From the NCBI RefSeq assembly GCF_001277195.1, contig NZ_CP012268.1, forward strand, positions 3,720,001 through 3,784,000: DNA of 64,000 nt. The letters are read 5' to 3'. The notes under the pieces were generated by a model that saw only the letters and a list, made by a program, of their open reading frames with translations, made no database searches and had not been told where the DNA came from. The stretch comes from Cronobacter muytjensii ATCC 51329. GTDB lineage: Bacteria > Pseudomonadota > Gammaproteobacteria > Enterobacterales > Enterobacteriaceae. A program made the position numbers and the translations under genes. Shown in pieces: positions 42,555 through 52,448 of the stretch (its first letter is position 1; each line of letters opens with the position of its first letter).

Positions 42555-43919
42555 TTAAAGCGTTTCCGTCGGCGACAGCGGTTCCGCGCGACGTCGGCGC
42601 GGCTGAATCAACCCGGCGTTATCCAGCAGCCAGTACAGGAGCTTCGCGAGCAACAAACAGGCGCCGAACACCAGCATAAAAAAGACCACGCGCGACACAA
42701 AGGAATCCAGTCCTTCGCGCGCCAGCACGATCATGTTGAAAATGGCGCCAAAGCAGAAACTATACAAAATCGCCGCTTTATAGCGGTTCGACTCGCGGTT
42801 GCCCCGCTCGTACAGCCAGTCGAACCATTTGATAATCAGCCCGACCGCCACCGCGCCAAGCGGAATAAACCACACGCCGCCCATTATCACCAGCGAGCCG
42901 AGCAGCGTCGGCGAGATAGCCAGTCCCGAATGGTTGTTCAATACTTCCCAGGTGAAATAGTTGGCGGTATTCAGCACGATATGCGGCCTGTCAGGCCACA
43001 CCCAGGACGGGATAAACACATAGAAGTCGCGGGCAATCGGCGCCAGCCCCTGAAACTCAATATTGCCGTAGTTTTGCAGCAGCAGCGCCAGGTTCTCCCA
43101 CGGCGAGAACGTATCGCGCGTGAGATAAAGGAAGGTGTAAAACGCCTCGTCGCCGCTGACGTTCAGGCCGTAGCGCTTCAGCGCCAGCCAGAACATCCCG
43201 ACAATCCCCATCACTCCTGCCGCCGCCAGCATCCCAAGCGAGATCCAGCCGCGAATAATCCCGATAAACAGGAAAATGGCGAAGGCGATAATAATGTTGG
43301 CGCGCGTACCGCCGACAATCATGTAAGTCAGCAACCCGAACCCGACGGTACTGACGAGGAAAAAGAGCCACGCGCGGCTGTCCTGGCGCAGGAAGTAAAC
43401 CACCAGCATGGCCGGAATAAAGAAGTAGAAAAAGCGCTTTAGCGCCACGCCGGAGACATCGCTGGAAAAAATCTGGCTGTAGGAGTGCAACCGGAACAGC
43501 AAAAAGCCGTTATGCATAAAGAAAATGCCGACGCTCACCAGCGCGACCGTCATCATCATTATCCACGCCAGATGGGTTTCGACGCGGTTCATGGTAAACA
43601 GCCCGCCGCCTGACGGGCGCGCCGTTGTCCTCGCCGCCCGTAAGCGGGTTTTATAGGTGACGTAATAGACCGCGTAGAAACAGCCCGCCGACAGCAACGC
43701 CTGCAACAGGACTTCCGCAGGTACTACCGCCACATCGAAACGAAACACCAGGATGCTGGTCAGCGGAAAGCCGAAGAAAAACGTCAGCAGGAACAACAGC
43801 GAGAAAAAGACGTTAAAGTTAAAGCGCACGCGGCGGAACTCAAACCAGGTGAGCGTGCCGATAAACAGCGTCGCCAGCAGCCAGACGATAAACAGGCCGC
43901 TAAATTGCAGTAAGCTCAT
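42555..43919 (-). CDS. wzyE: ECA polymerase WzyE
   Basis: WzyE polymerises ECA trisaccharide repeats in the periplasmic leaflet by the Wzy-dependent route. The 454-residue protein (E. coli 450) has about 11-12 membrane segments and large periplasmic loops. It starts MSLLQFSGLFIVWLLATLF. It overlaps the end of wecF by four bases and is followed by wecG. Confidence 0.96.
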   Translation of the reverse strand: MSLLQFSGLFIVWLLATLFIGTLTWFEFRRVRFNFNVFFSLLFLLTFFFGFPLTSILVFRFDVAVVPAEVLLQALLSAGCFYAVYYVTYKTRLRAARTTARPSGGGLFTMNRVETHLAWIMMMTVALVSVGIFFMHNGFLLFRLHSYSQIFSSDVSGVALKRFFYFFIPAMLVVYFLRQDSRAWLFFLVSTVGFGLLTYMIVGGTRANIIIAFAIFLFIGIIRGWISLGMLAAAGVMGIVGMFWLALKRYGLNVSGDEAFYTFLYLTRDTFSPWENLALLLQNYGNIEFQGLAPIARDFYVFIPSWVWPDRPHIVLNTANYFTWEVLNNHSGLAISPTLLGSLVIMGGVWFIPLGAVAVGLIIKWFDWLYERGNRESNRYKAAILYSFCFGAIFNMIVLAREGLDSFVSRVVFFMLVFGACLLLAKLLYWLLDNAGLIQPRRRRAEPLSPTETL

Positions 43920-44992
43920 GCCACGTCTCCCGAAGCGATACGCAGCGCGCGATGCCAGCCCGTCAGGTAGTTGGGCTTAAAGAACGCGATTTGCGATTTA
44001 TCGACCATCTGCAACTGACGCTGCGCCTCGCGCACCGTCACCTCGTTAAGCTTATCGCCGGTGAACAGCACCGGCAGATTCTGTTCCACCATATCCTGCC
44101 AGAACGGATTTTCGCGGCTCAGTACGCATGGCACGCCCGCCTGAATAAGCAGACACAGCGTACCGATTCCCTGCTGACGCGCAAAAATGAAATAGCCGAG
44201 ATCGCACTGGCGCAACAGCGCGAGATAGGCGTCAAAATCGAGCTTTTCGCGCAGCACGTTCAGGTTCTCCGGGCTGAACAGCGCAAGCCCCGCCTGCGTG
44301 ACTTCATTAATCCACGCCGCGTTGTTGGCCGGATAACCCATCGGCACAATCACCTTAACGTTATCGCCAAATTGTTGATGCACCGCGTTCAGCGCCGCGA
44401 TGTGGTCATTGCTTCGATCGCCGGAGTTACCCACCAGGATCGTCAGTTTCCCGTCGCGCTCCGGGGGCGGCAACTGGTTTAGTCCTTCGTCCATGCGCGT
44501 CGGGAAATAGAGTAATTCGCCCGGCACGCCAGGGTGGCGCTTTGCAAAGTGGCTGAGATCGCCGCGCGTGGCGAAAACATGCCCGACGCGCCCCTGCGCC
44601 AGGCGGCGCAGCCGGTAAAAGAGCTGAAACTTCAGGCTGCGCGAGGCTTCGTAGAGATCCGCGCCCCAGATATGCCAGCTCACCTGCGCCGGTTTCAGCC
44701 CGCCGCTCAGCATGGCCAGCCACAGCGGCGCATTAAACTGACCATGCAGGAAAAAGCGCTGACGACGGTTTTCCCGCGCCAGCGCCACGACCGCGCGTGC
44801 CAGCGATTTTTTATCCGGATAAACGCGAAGCGAAAGCGCCTCATACTGCTGGCCGAGCTGTTCATCGGCGCATACCACCATAAAGCGGCGCGCCTGTTCG
44901 TTATCGCTGGCCAGTTCATCGTTAAAGAAACGCAGTACCGTCTGGTTATGATGGGGAATATCGGACCCCAGAACGTGAATCAATGCTGTCAT
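43916..44992 (-). CDS. wecF: Fuc4NAc transferase WecF
   Basis: WecF (RffT) transfers 4-acetamido-4,6-dideoxygalactose to lipid II, giving ECA lipid III; it is the GT56 family member. The ATG at 44992 overlaps the wzxE stop by four bases and gives 358 residues (E. coli 359). The open frame continues upstream inside wzxE without homology. Conserved parts include MTALIHVLGSDIPHHN, HWHIWGADLYE-like SWHIWGADLYEA, VGNSGDRSNDHI and FARQQGIGTLCLLIQ. Confidence 0.97.
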   Translation of the reverse strand: MTALIHVLGSDIPHHNQTVLRFFNDELASDNEQARRFMVVCADEQLGQQYEALSLRVYPDKKSLARAVVALARENRRQRFFLHGQFNAPLWLAMLSGGLKPAQVSWHIWGADLYEASRSLKFQLFYRLRRLAQGRVGHVFATRGDLSHFAKRHPGVPGELLYFPTRMDEGLNQLPPPERDGKLTILVGNSGDRSNDHIAALNAVHQQFGDNVKVIVPMGYPANNAAWINEVTQAGLALFSPENLNVLREKLDFDAYLALLRQCDLGYFIFARQQGIGTLCLLIQAGVPCVLSRENPFWQDMVEQNLPVLFTGDKLNEVTVREAQRQLQMVDKSQIAFFKPNYLTGWHRALRIASGDVA

Positions 44993-46239
44993 GTCTGTCT
45001 GCGCCAGAGTAAAAATACGCCACAACAGAGGGCGAAATAGACAATATAGGTCGCCATATAGGCTTGCGCCGCGCCCGCCGCGCCGTGCGCCGGGATCAGC
45101 CAGTATGAAAAGCCGGTTAATAAAGCAAACTGGCTGATTTCCGTCAAAATATAAAAGCGCAGCGAGGCTTTCGCGATAATCAGATAACCGAATACGTAAG
45201 CGCCCACTTTCAGCACATCGCCCACCAGTTGCCACGCGAAGAGATCGCGCATCGCAGTGAACTGTGGCGAAAACAGCAGCCAGATAGCAAAATCCCGCAA
45301 CAGGTAAACCGCGAGGCTCGCCGTCGCGACTGCTGGCAGCACAAACTTCAGCGCGCGCCCAATTTCACGGGTAATGTCGCGTTTCGCCTCAAGGCGCGAC
45401 AGCGTCGGCAGCAGCCAGACGCTGAATGACGCGGTAATAAACTGTAAGTAGGCGTCGGAGATGCTGCTCACGCCCTGCCAGATGCCGACGGCATCCCACC
45501 CGTACCGGGCGGCCAGCAAATTACGCATCATCACGTAAGCGACCGGCAGCGTCACCGCTGTCATCAGCGCCATCAGCGTGAATTTGCCAAGGTGGCGCGC
45601 AAGCTGACCGTCCCATGAGGGTTTCAGATAGCGCAGCGGCACATGCTCGCGGCGCATCAGCATCCAGACCGCCGGGACCGCCACCAGCGCAGGCACCAGC
45701 GCCAGACCGAGCAGCGCGCCCTCGTAGCCGCCTGCGCGAAAACAGGCGTAATACGCCGCAACGCCAGTCAGGCTACCGATAATCAGCGCCAGCGCATTAC
45801 CCGCCGCGTCGCGAAAGCCTTTGATAATCGCGAGCGCCAGGTTGGCCCAGGCGATGCCCATCTGAATGAACGCCACCATTCGCACGACGTTCTGGTAACG
45901 ATCATGTCCAAACAGGCCGATGCTTATCGGCCCCGCCGCCAGCAGAAAAATCACGGCCAGTAAGGTTGAGAAGCCCAGCACCATCGCCGAGGCCGTGCCC
46001 GTGACGCGCCGCAGCCCCGCAGCATCGTTCTGATGCTGCGCGACCAGTTTCGTGACGCCGTTGAAAATGCCCGCGCCGGCCAGTACGCCGAGTACCGTAA
46101 TCAGCTGGCGGAAATTCCCTGCCTGACCGACGCCCGTCGGGCCAAACGCGACCGCCAGCAGTTTCACGACGACCAGGCCCGCGCCGATCTTGATAAGCGT
46201 GGACCCGGCGGTCCACACGGAAGCTTTAGCGAGGGACAT
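44989..46239 (-). CDS. wzxE: Lipid III flippase WzxE
   Basis: WzxE moves ECA lipid III across the inner membrane. The 416 residues equal the E. coli length. About 12 hydrophobic helices in the polysaccharide-transport (MOP) superfamily pattern are visible, starting MSLAKASVWTAGSTLIKIGAG. It lies one base after the wecE stop and overlaps wecF by four bases. Confidence 0.97.
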   Translation of the reverse strand: MSLAKASVWTAGSTLIKIGAGLVVVKLLAVAFGPTGVGQAGNFRQLITVLGVLAGAGIFNGVTKLVAQHQNDAAGLRRVTGTASAMVLGFSTLLAVIFLLAAGPISIGLFGHDRYQNVVRMVAFIQMGIAWANLALAIIKGFRDAAGNALALIIGSLTGVAAYYACFRAGGYEGALLGLALVPALVAVPAVWMLMRREHVPLRYLKPSWDGQLARHLGKFTLMALMTAVTLPVAYVMMRNLLAARYGWDAVGIWQGVSSISDAYLQFITASFSVWLLPTLSRLEAKRDITREIGRALKFVLPAVATASLAVYLLRDFAIWLLFSPQFTAMRDLFAWQLVGDVLKVGAYVFGYLIIAKASLRFYILTEISQFALLTGFSYWLIPAHGAAGAAQAYMATYIVYFALCCGVFLLWRRQT

Positions 46240-46240
46240 A

Positions 46241-47371
46241 TCAGCCGAAATAGCTCAGCAACGTATTGATAACCGTACGCTGGTTCACCGGCGCGAGGTT
46301 GAAGAACAGCGGCAAACGCAGCAGGCGCTCGCTCTCAGCGGTGGTGAAGCGATCCTCGCCGTGGAATTCGCCGAACTGTTCGCCAGCCGGACAGGCGTGC
46401 AGCGGAATGTAGTGGAACACCGCCAGGATCTCCGCCTCTTTGAGGTACGCGATAAGCTTGCTGCGATCGTCGATATCGCGCAGCTTAATGTAAAACATAT
46501 GCGCGTTATGACGGCAGGACTCCGGGATCGATGGCAACGTGATGCGCCCGGCGCGCGCCAGCGGCGCCAGCGCGTCGTAGTAAGTCTGCCACAGCGTCAG
46601 GCGCTGCTGATTGATGCGGTCTGCCGCCTCAAGCTGTGCCCAGAGGTACGCCGCCTGCAAATCGGACATCAGGTAGCTGGAGCCGATATCGCGCCATGTG
46701 TATTTATCTACCTGGCCACGGAAGAACTGGCTACGGTTGGTGCCTTTTTCGCGGATGATCTCCGCGCGCTCAATAAGCGTCGGGTCGTTTATCAGCGTCG
46801 CGCCGCCTTCACCGCCCGCGGTGTAGTTTTTGGTTTCATGGAAGCTGAAGCAGCCGATGTGCCCGATGGTGCCAAGCGCGCGCCCCTTATACGTCGACAT
46901 CACGCCCTGCGCGGCATCTTCCACCACAAAGAGCTGATGCTTTTCGGCAATGGCCATGATGGCGTCCATTTCACAGGCCACGCCCGCATAATGCACCGGT
47001 ACAATCGCGCGAGTTTTGTCGGTAATGGCCGCTTCAATCCGCGTTTCGTCGATGTTCATGGTATCCGGACGCACGTCAACGAAGACGATTTTCGCGCCGC
47101 GCAGCACGAAGGCGTTGGCGGTGGAGACGAACGTAAAGCTCGGCATAATCACTTCATCGCCCGGCTGAATGTTCAGCAGCAGCGCCGCCATCTCCAGCGA
47201 TGCGGTGCAGGAGGGCGTCAGCAGCACTTTCGGGCTGCCGAAACGATGCTCCATCCACTGCTGGCAGCGGCGGGTGAAACCGCCGTCGCCGCACAGTTTG
47301 CCGCTGCTCATTGCAGACTGCATATAGTCGATTTCCGTGCCAACCACGGGCGGTGCGTTAAATGGAATCAT
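46241..47371 (-). CDS. wecE: dTDP-4-amino-4,6-dideoxygalactose transaminase WecE
   Basis: WecE (RffA) is the PLP-dependent aminotransferase that makes dTDP-Fuc4N from the 4-keto sugar. The ATG at 47371 (AGGT seven bases upstream) gives 376 residues, as in E. coli; the ATG at 47392 adds seven residues lying in the wecD junction. The PLP lysine is in SFHETKNYTAGGEGG. The DegT/DnrJ-family pattern is seen in LTPSCTASLEMAAL and VEDAAQGV. It follows wecD by five bases. Confidence 0.97.
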   Translation of the reverse strand: MIPFNAPPVVGTEIDYMQSAMSSGKLCGDGGFTRRCQQWMEHRFGSPKVLLTPSCTASLEMAALLLNIQPGDEVIMPSFTFVSTANAFVLRGAKIVFVDVRPDTMNIDETRIEAAITDKTRAIVPVHYAGVACEMDAIMAIAEKHQLFVVEDAAQGVMSTYKGRALGTIGHIGCFSFHETKNYTAGGEGGATLINDPTLIERAEIIREKGTNRSQFFRGQVDKYTWRDIGSSYLMSDLQAAYLWAQLEAADRINQQRLTLWQTYYDALAPLARAGRITLPSIPESCRHNAHMFYIKLRDIDDRSKLIAYLKEAEILAVFHYIPLHACPAGEQFGEFHGEDRFTTAESERLLRLPLFFNLAPVNQRTVINTLLSYFG

Positions 47372-47376
47372 GATAG

Positions 47377-48060
47377 TTACCTGTATAACCAATAAGCGGT
47401 GCTTTCAATGTTGCCGCCGCTGGCGATATAGCGACGCAGCGCGGCGCGGTTGCCCGCCTGGGTCGCTACCCGCAATGTATAAAGCCCGCGCGCGACGCAC
47501 CACTGGCGCGCCGCCTGCATCAGGGCTTCTCCGGCGCCGCGACCGGCCAGCAGGCCGATGCGGGCTTCTTGTTCATTAATCTGGCGCAGCGTGACAAAAC
47601 CGCGAAGCGCGCCCTGCGGCGTGCGCAGGATCAGGCATTCGTGGTCGAACGCGCCTTTGACTGCGTTTTCTACCCACTGCGCGTAAAATCGTCCGCTGGC
47701 GTCCGGGGCATACCAGGGCGCCCGAAACCGGCTCATGGCGAAGGCTTGCGCCGCCGCGTCGCGCAGCAGCGGAATATCGTCCAGGGTCGCGATTATCGCC
47801 TGCGCGTCATTGGCCGACGCGTCAGGCGTCAGCGGCAGCGCGAAATCCACCTCGCCTTCGACCAGCTGAAACCCGAGCGACAGCAGGCCATCCAGCAGAT
47901 CGCTGCGGGCGGCGGGCACCTTCGCCTGCACGCGCGGCCAGGCGTCTAATTGCGCCACGTCTAACGCCGCTGCGGTATCGGAGAAACGGACAATCGCGCT
48001 GTCAACGCCGAAAAACTGGCTCTCCCACTCAAGGGGTTCAATACTGGCGCGGACGGGCAC
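47377..48060 (-). CDS. wecD: dTDP-fucosamine acetyltransferase WecD
   Basis: WecD (RffC) N-acetylates dTDP-Fuc4N to give dTDP-Fuc4NAc. The 227 residues (E. coli 224) form a GNAT-type fold. The acetyl-CoA pyrophosphate loop is in the segment RIGLLAGRGAGEALMQ, and the protein ends SGGNIESTAYWLYR. Its first 23 bases overlap the end of rffH in another frame, an arrangement I recall as conserved in E. coli, where the rffH end and wecD start are the same peptides. Confidence 0.95.
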   Translation of the reverse strand: MPVRASIEPLEWESQFFGVDSAIVRFSDTAAALDVAQLDAWPRVQAKVPAARSDLLDGLLSLGFQLVEGEVDFALPLTPDASANDAQAIIATLDDIPLLRDAAAQAFAMSRFRAPWYAPDASGRFYAQWVENAVKGAFDHECLILRTPQGALRGFVTLRQINEQEARIGLLAGRGAGEALMQAARQWCVARGLYTLRVATQAGNRAALRRYIASGGNIESTAYWLYR

Positions 48061-48919
48061 GGAGGAGCTCCATCAGATATTGGCCATAGCCGGTTTTGGC
48101 AAGCTGCTGCGCGACGCGCTTCACGCCGTCGTCATCCAGCCAGCCGTTGCGCCAGGCTATCTCTTCCAGACAGGCAATTTTAAAGCCTTGCCGTTTTTCG
48201 ACAGTCTGAACAAAGGTGCTGGCCTCAATCAGGCTATCGTGCGTGCCGGTGTCCAGCCAGGCGAAACCGCGGCCCAAAAGCTCGACGTTCAGCTTGCCCG
48301 CCTCCATATACATCTGGTTAATGGAGGTGATTTCGAGTTCGCCGCGGCTGGAAGGTTTAACCTGCTTCGCGTATTCCACCACGTTGCTGTCGTAGAAGTA
48401 GAGACCGGTGACCGCCCAGCGGGATTTCGGGTTCGTCGGCTTTTCTTCAATGGAGACAGCGCGGAACTCATCGTCAAACTCAACGACGCCGAAACGTTCC
48501 GGGTCCATCACCTGATAGCCGAACACGGTCGCGCCGTCGGTACGCGCGGCGACATGGCGCAATTTCGGGCTGAAACCCTGACCGAAGAAGATGTTATCGC
48601 CCAGCACAAGACACGACGGCCCGCCCGCGAGGAAGCTTTCACCGATGATAAACGCCTGCGCGAGACCATCCGGACTCGGCTGGACGGCGTACTCCAGCGA
48701 AATGCCAAACGCGGAGCCATCGCCCAGCAGGCGATGGAAATAGCTCTGGTCTTCAGGCGTGGTAATGATGAGCACCTCGCGGATCCCGGCCAGCATCAGC
48801 ACAGACAGCGGATAGTAGATCATCGGCTTGTCATAGATGGGCAGAAGCTGTTTGGAAACGCCGCGAGTAATAGGATGAAGGCGGCTGCCAGAGCCGCCCG
48901 CCAGAATAATGCCTTTCAT
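48038..48919 (-). CDS. rffH: Glucose-1-phosphate thymidylyltransferase RffH
   Basis: RffH makes dTDP-glucose from glucose-1-phosphate and dTTP, the first step toward dTDP-Fuc4NAc. The 293 residues match E. coli. The nucleotide-binding signature is ILAGGSGSRLHPIT near the N terminus, followed by SKQLLPIYDKPMIYYPLS. GDNIFFG carries the metal-binding Asp, and EEKPTNPKS is also present. It lies 18 bases after rffG and overlaps wecD by 23 bases. Confidence 0.97.
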   Translation of the reverse strand: MKGIILAGGSGSRLHPITRGVSKQLLPIYDKPMIYYPLSVLMLAGIREVLIITTPEDQSYFHRLLGDGSAFGISLEYAVQPSPDGLAQAFIIGESFLAGGPSCLVLGDNIFFGQGFSPKLRHVAARTDGATVFGYQVMDPERFGVVEFDDEFRAVSIEEKPTNPKSRWAVTGLYFYDSNVVEYAKQVKPSSRGELEITSINQMYMEAGKLNVELLGRGFAWLDTGTHDSLIEASTFVQTVEKRQGFKIACLEEIAWRNGWLDDDGVKRVAQQLAKTGYGQYLMELLRARPRQY

Positions 48920-48937
48920 GCCGGTCTCCCGTCGTGT

Positions 48938-50005
48938 TTAACGCGCAAGCCCCAGACGCTGGCCCTGATAGCTGCCGTCCTGCACCTGCTTCCACCAGGT
49001 CTCGTTGTCGAGATACCACTGCACCGTTTTACGCATGCCGCTTTCGAAAGTTTCCTGCGGGCGCCAGCCGAGCTCGCGCTCGATTTTGCTGGCGTCGATA
49101 GCGTAACGCAGATCGTGGCCGGGACGGTCCTGAACAAACGTGATGAGCGAGCTGTAAGCTCCGACGCCTGCGGGTTTCTGCGGCGCCAGCGCTTCCAGCA
49201 GCGCGCAGATGGTTTTCACCACGTCGAGGTTTTTCTGCTCGTTATGGCCGCCGATGTTGTAGGTTTCGCCCACGTCGCCTTGCATCGCCACCAGGCAGAG
49301 CGCGCGCGCGTGATCTTCCACATACAGCCAGTCGCGGATCTGCTGCCCGTTGCCATACACCGGCAGCGGTTTGCCCGCCAGCGCGTTAAGAATGGTTAGC
49401 GGAATTAACTTTTCCGGGAAGTGATACGGCCCGTAATTATTGGAGCAATTCGTGACCAGCGTCGGCAGGCCGTAGGTGCGCCGCCAGGCGCGCACCAGGT
49501 GATCGCTGCCCGCTTTGGAGGCGGAGTATGGGCTGCTTGGCGCATACGGCGTAGTTTCAGTGAAGAAATCATCCAGCCCGTGCAGGTCGCCGTACACCTC
49601 GTCCGTCGAGATATGGTGAAAGCGAAACGCCGCTTTCTGCGCATCGCCCAGCGCGCTCCAGTAGCGACGCGCGGCTTCAAGCAGCGTATAGGTGCCGACG
49701 ATGTTGGTTTCGATAAACGCCGCCGGGCCGTCGATAGAACGGTCGACGTGACTTTCCGCAGCCAGATGCATCACGATATCCGGCTGGAATTGCGTGAACA
49801 GGCGATCGAGACTCTGCGCGTCGCAGATATCGACCTGTTCAAAGGCGAAACGCGGATCCTGAGCCACCGGCGCCAGCGAGCCGAGATTACCGGCGTAGGT
49901 GAGTTTATCCACCACCAGCACGGCGTGTTCGGTGTTCTGGATCAGGTGTCTGACCACGGCGGAGCCAATAAACCCGGCGCCGCCCGTTACCAGAAAGCGT
50001 TTCAT
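48938..50005 (-). CDS. rffG: dTDP-glucose 4,6-dehydratase RffG
   Basis: RffG converts dTDP-glucose to dTDP-4-keto-6-deoxyglucose with bound NAD. The 355 residues match E. coli. The Rossmann motif is VTGGAGFIGSAVV at the start, and the catalytic triad region shows HISTDEVYGDL and YSASKAGSDHLVRAW (Tyr-x-x-x-Lys). It overlaps the wecC stop by four bases. Confidence 0.97.
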   Translation of the reverse strand: MKRFLVTGGAGFIGSAVVRHLIQNTEHAVLVVDKLTYAGNLGSLAPVAQDPRFAFEQVDICDAQSLDRLFTQFQPDIVMHLAAESHVDRSIDGPAAFIETNIVGTYTLLEAARRYWSALGDAQKAAFRFHHISTDEVYGDLHGLDDFFTETTPYAPSSPYSASKAGSDHLVRAWRRTYGLPTLVTNCSNNYGPYHFPEKLIPLTILNALAGKPLPVYGNGQQIRDWLYVEDHARALCLVAMQGDVGETYNIGGHNEQKNLDVVKTICALLEALAPQKPAGVGAYSSLITFVQDRPGHDLRYAIDASKIERELGWRPQETFESGMRKTVQWYLDNETWWKQVQDGSYQGQRLGLAR

Positions 50006-51264
50006 CGCCAGACTCCTTTGGTGTCGACGACCCAGGCGTGGTTGAGCGTAGCGCCGTCAATGGCTTTGAACTGCTGATGGTCGACCAGCATGACCAGCAC
50101 GTCGGCCTGCGCCAGCGCATCATCAAGCGCAGCCAGACGGCATTTACCTTCAAGGCGCGCCGGCAGCGTATGGATATTCGGCTCGATCACCAGCGTTTCG
50201 CCGCTGTGCCAGTCAGCGATAAGCTCTGCGATTTCCATCGCCGGGCTTTCGCGTAAGTCGTCGATATTCGGTTTGAACGCCAGGCCAAAGCAGGCGATTT
50301 TCACCTCGCTGGCGCGGCGGTTGGTCGCGGCGAGGCAATCTGCCAGCGTGCTTTTCACCTGCTGGATAACCCAGTGCGGTTTGTGATCGTTTACTTCGCG
50401 CGCAGTGCGGATGAGCCGCGCCTGTTGTGGGTTCTGCGCCACGATGAACCACGGATCGACCGCGATACAGTGGCCGCCGACGCCGGGGCCCGGCTGCAAA
50501 ATGTTGACGCGCGGGTGGCGGTTGGCGAGACGAATCAGCTCCCAGACGTTAATGCCCTGGTCGGCACAGATCAGCGACAGCTCGTTGGCGAACGCGATGT
50601 TAACGTCGCGGAAACTGTTTTCGGTGAGCTTGCACATTTCGGCGGTGCGGGAGTTCGTCACGACACACTCGCCTTCAAGGAAAATTTTGTAGAGTTCGCT
50701 GGCGCGCGCTGAGCAGACTGGCGTCATGCCGCCGATCACGCGGTCGTTTTTAATGAGCTCGACCATAACCTGACCCGGCAGCACGCGCTCCGGGCAGTAA
50801 GCGATATTGATATCCGCCGCCTCGCCCGCCTGCTGCGGGAAAGTGAGATCCGGGCGCAGGGCCGCCAGCCACTGCGCCATCTGCTCGGTGGCACCGACAG
50901 GGGACGTGGATTCGAGGATCACCAGCGCGCCTTTACGCAGCACCGGCGCGACGGATTCCGCCGCCGCCTGCACGTAAGCCATATCCGGCTCATGGTCGCC
51001 CTTAAACGGCGTGGGCACGGCGATAAGATAGGCGTCCGCCTCGACAGGCTGCGTGCTCGCGCGCAGAAAACCGCCTTCCACGGCGGCTTTCACGACGTTA
51101 TCGAGCTCCGGCTCGACAATATGAATTTCACCCCGGTTGATGGTATCGACCGCATGCTGGTTGATGTCGATGCCGATGACTTGTTTTTCTCGTGAGGCGA
51201 AAGCCGCCGCGGTGGGTAAACCGATATAACCCAAACCAATCACCGAAATGGTATTAAAACTCAT
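50002..51264 (-). CDS. wecC: UDP-N-acetyl-D-mannosamine dehydrogenase WecC
   Basis: WecC oxidises UDP-ManNAc to UDP-ManNAcA with two NAD+. The 420 residues match E. coli. The N-terminal NAD-binding motif is VIGLGYIGLPTAAAFA, and the catalytic cysteine lies in GPGVGGHCIAVDPWF. The conserved Lys is in CFGLAFKPNIDDLRESPA. It overlaps wecB by four bases and rffG by four bases. Confidence 0.97.
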   Translation of the reverse strand: MSFNTISVIGLGYIGLPTAAAFASREKQVIGIDINQHAVDTINRGEIHIVEPELDNVVKAAVEGGFLRASTQPVEADAYLIAVPTPFKGDHEPDMAYVQAAAESVAPVLRKGALVILESTSPVGATEQMAQWLAALRPDLTFPQQAGEAADINIAYCPERVLPGQVMVELIKNDRVIGGMTPVCSARASELYKIFLEGECVVTNSRTAEMCKLTENSFRDVNIAFANELSLICADQGINVWELIRLANRHPRVNILQPGPGVGGHCIAVDPWFIVAQNPQQARLIRTAREVNDHKPHWVIQQVKSTLADCLAATNRRASEVKIACFGLAFKPNIDDLRESPAMEIAELIADWHSGETLVIEPNIHTLPARLEGKCRLAALDDALAQADVLVMLVDHQQFKAIDGATLNHAWVVDTKGVWR

Positions 51265-52391
51265 AGTGATACCCGATTATTTTTAAGTGCATGTAATATC
51301 CGTTCGCATGCCTGGCCGTCGCCATAAGGGTTATGGGCGTGGCTCATGGCCTGATACGCCGCCTCATCGTGCAGCAGCCGTGTCACTTCGTCGACGATGC
51401 GCCGCGTGTCCGTGCCGACCAGTCGCACCGTGCCCGCCTCGACCGCTTCCGGCCGTTCAGTGGTTTCACGCATCACCAGCACCGGTTTGCCGAGCGACGG
51501 CGCCTCTTCCTGAATCCCGCCGGAGTCAGTCAGAATAAGCCAGGCGTGATTCATCAGCCAGACAAACGGCAGATACTCCTGCGGCTCGATAAGCACCACG
51601 TTTTCGACGTGGCCCAGAATCCGGTTAACCGGCTCGGTGACGTTGGGATTGAGGTGGACCGGATAGACAATCTGTACATCGCGGTTTTGCGCGGCGATAT
51701 CCGCCAGCGCGCGGCAGATCTGTTCAAACCCTTCCCCGAAGCTTTCGCGACGGTGGCCCGTGACCAGAATCATTTTCTTATCGCCGTCCAGGAAGGGGTA
51801 TTGCGTTTCGAGACGCAGACGCAGCGGCTCATCGGCCATTACGCGGTCGCGCACAGCAATCAGCGCGTCGATCACGGTATTGCCGGTCACGAAGATCCGC
51901 GCGTCGGGGATATTTTCACGCAGCAGGTTCTGGCGCGAGAGCTCCGTTGGCGCAAAGTGGTACATCGCCAGATGACCTGTCAGCGTGCGGTTGGCTTCTT
52001 CCGGCCACGGCGAATAGAGCTCGCCGGTGCGCAGCCCCGCCTCGACATGACCAACGGGGATCCGCTGGTAAAATGCCGCAAGGCTGGTGGCGATTGTCGT
52101 CGTCGTATCGCCATGCACCAGCACCACGTCCGGGCGGAATTCAGTCAGGATCGGTTTCAGCCCTTCCAGAATGCGGCAGGTTATCTCCGTGAGCCCCTGG
52201 CCGGGCTTCATGATGTTCAGGTCGTAATCCGGCACAATAGAAAAAAGATGCAGCACCTGATCCAGCATCTCACGATGCTGAGCCGTGACGCATACCCGTG
52301 TGTCAAACGCGGGATCCTGGGCCAGCGCATGTACCAGCGGCGCCATTTTGATAGCTTCTGGTCGCGTGCCAAAAACGGTTAATACTCTCAC
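51261..52391 (-). CDS. wecB: UDP-N-acetylglucosamine 2-epimerase WecB
   Basis: WecB interconverts UDP-GlcNAc and UDP-ManNAc, the non-hydrolysing epimerase type. The 376 residues match E. coli and the start is GTG, as in E. coli. Conserved segments are FGTRPEAIKMAPLV, VHGDTTTT, GHVEAGLRTG, LVTGHRRESFG with the catalytic His, and TDSGGIQEEAPSLGKP. It lies 57 bases after wzzE, the largest gap in the operon. Confidence 0.97.
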   Translation of the reverse strand: MRVLTVFGTRPEAIKMAPLVHALAQDPAFDTRVCVTAQHREMLDQVLHLFSIVPDYDLNIMKPGQGLTEITCRILEGLKPILTEFRPDVVLVHGDTTTTIATSLAAFYQRIPVGHVEAGLRTGELYSPWPEEANRTLTGHLAMYHFAPTELSRQNLLRENIPDARIFVTGNTVIDALIAVRDRVMADEPLRLRLETQYPFLDGDKKMILVTGHRRESFGEGFEQICRALADIAAQNRDVQIVYPVHLNPNVTEPVNRILGHVENVVLIEPQEYLPFVWLMNHAWLILTDSGGIQEEAPSLGKPVLVMRETTERPEAVEAGTVRLVGTDTRRIVDEVTRLLHDEAAYQAMSHAHNPYGDGQACERILHALKNNRVSL

Positions 52392-52448
52392 AACGATTCT
52401 CTTCAGTTGGCGATGAAGGCGACGCGCGCCTTCATCCAGGACGCGTGC

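Noticed and set aside
46190..47395. 401-codon plus-strand frame antisense to wecE
   Set aside because: Low-complexity shadow of a conserved gene with no start context or family signature.
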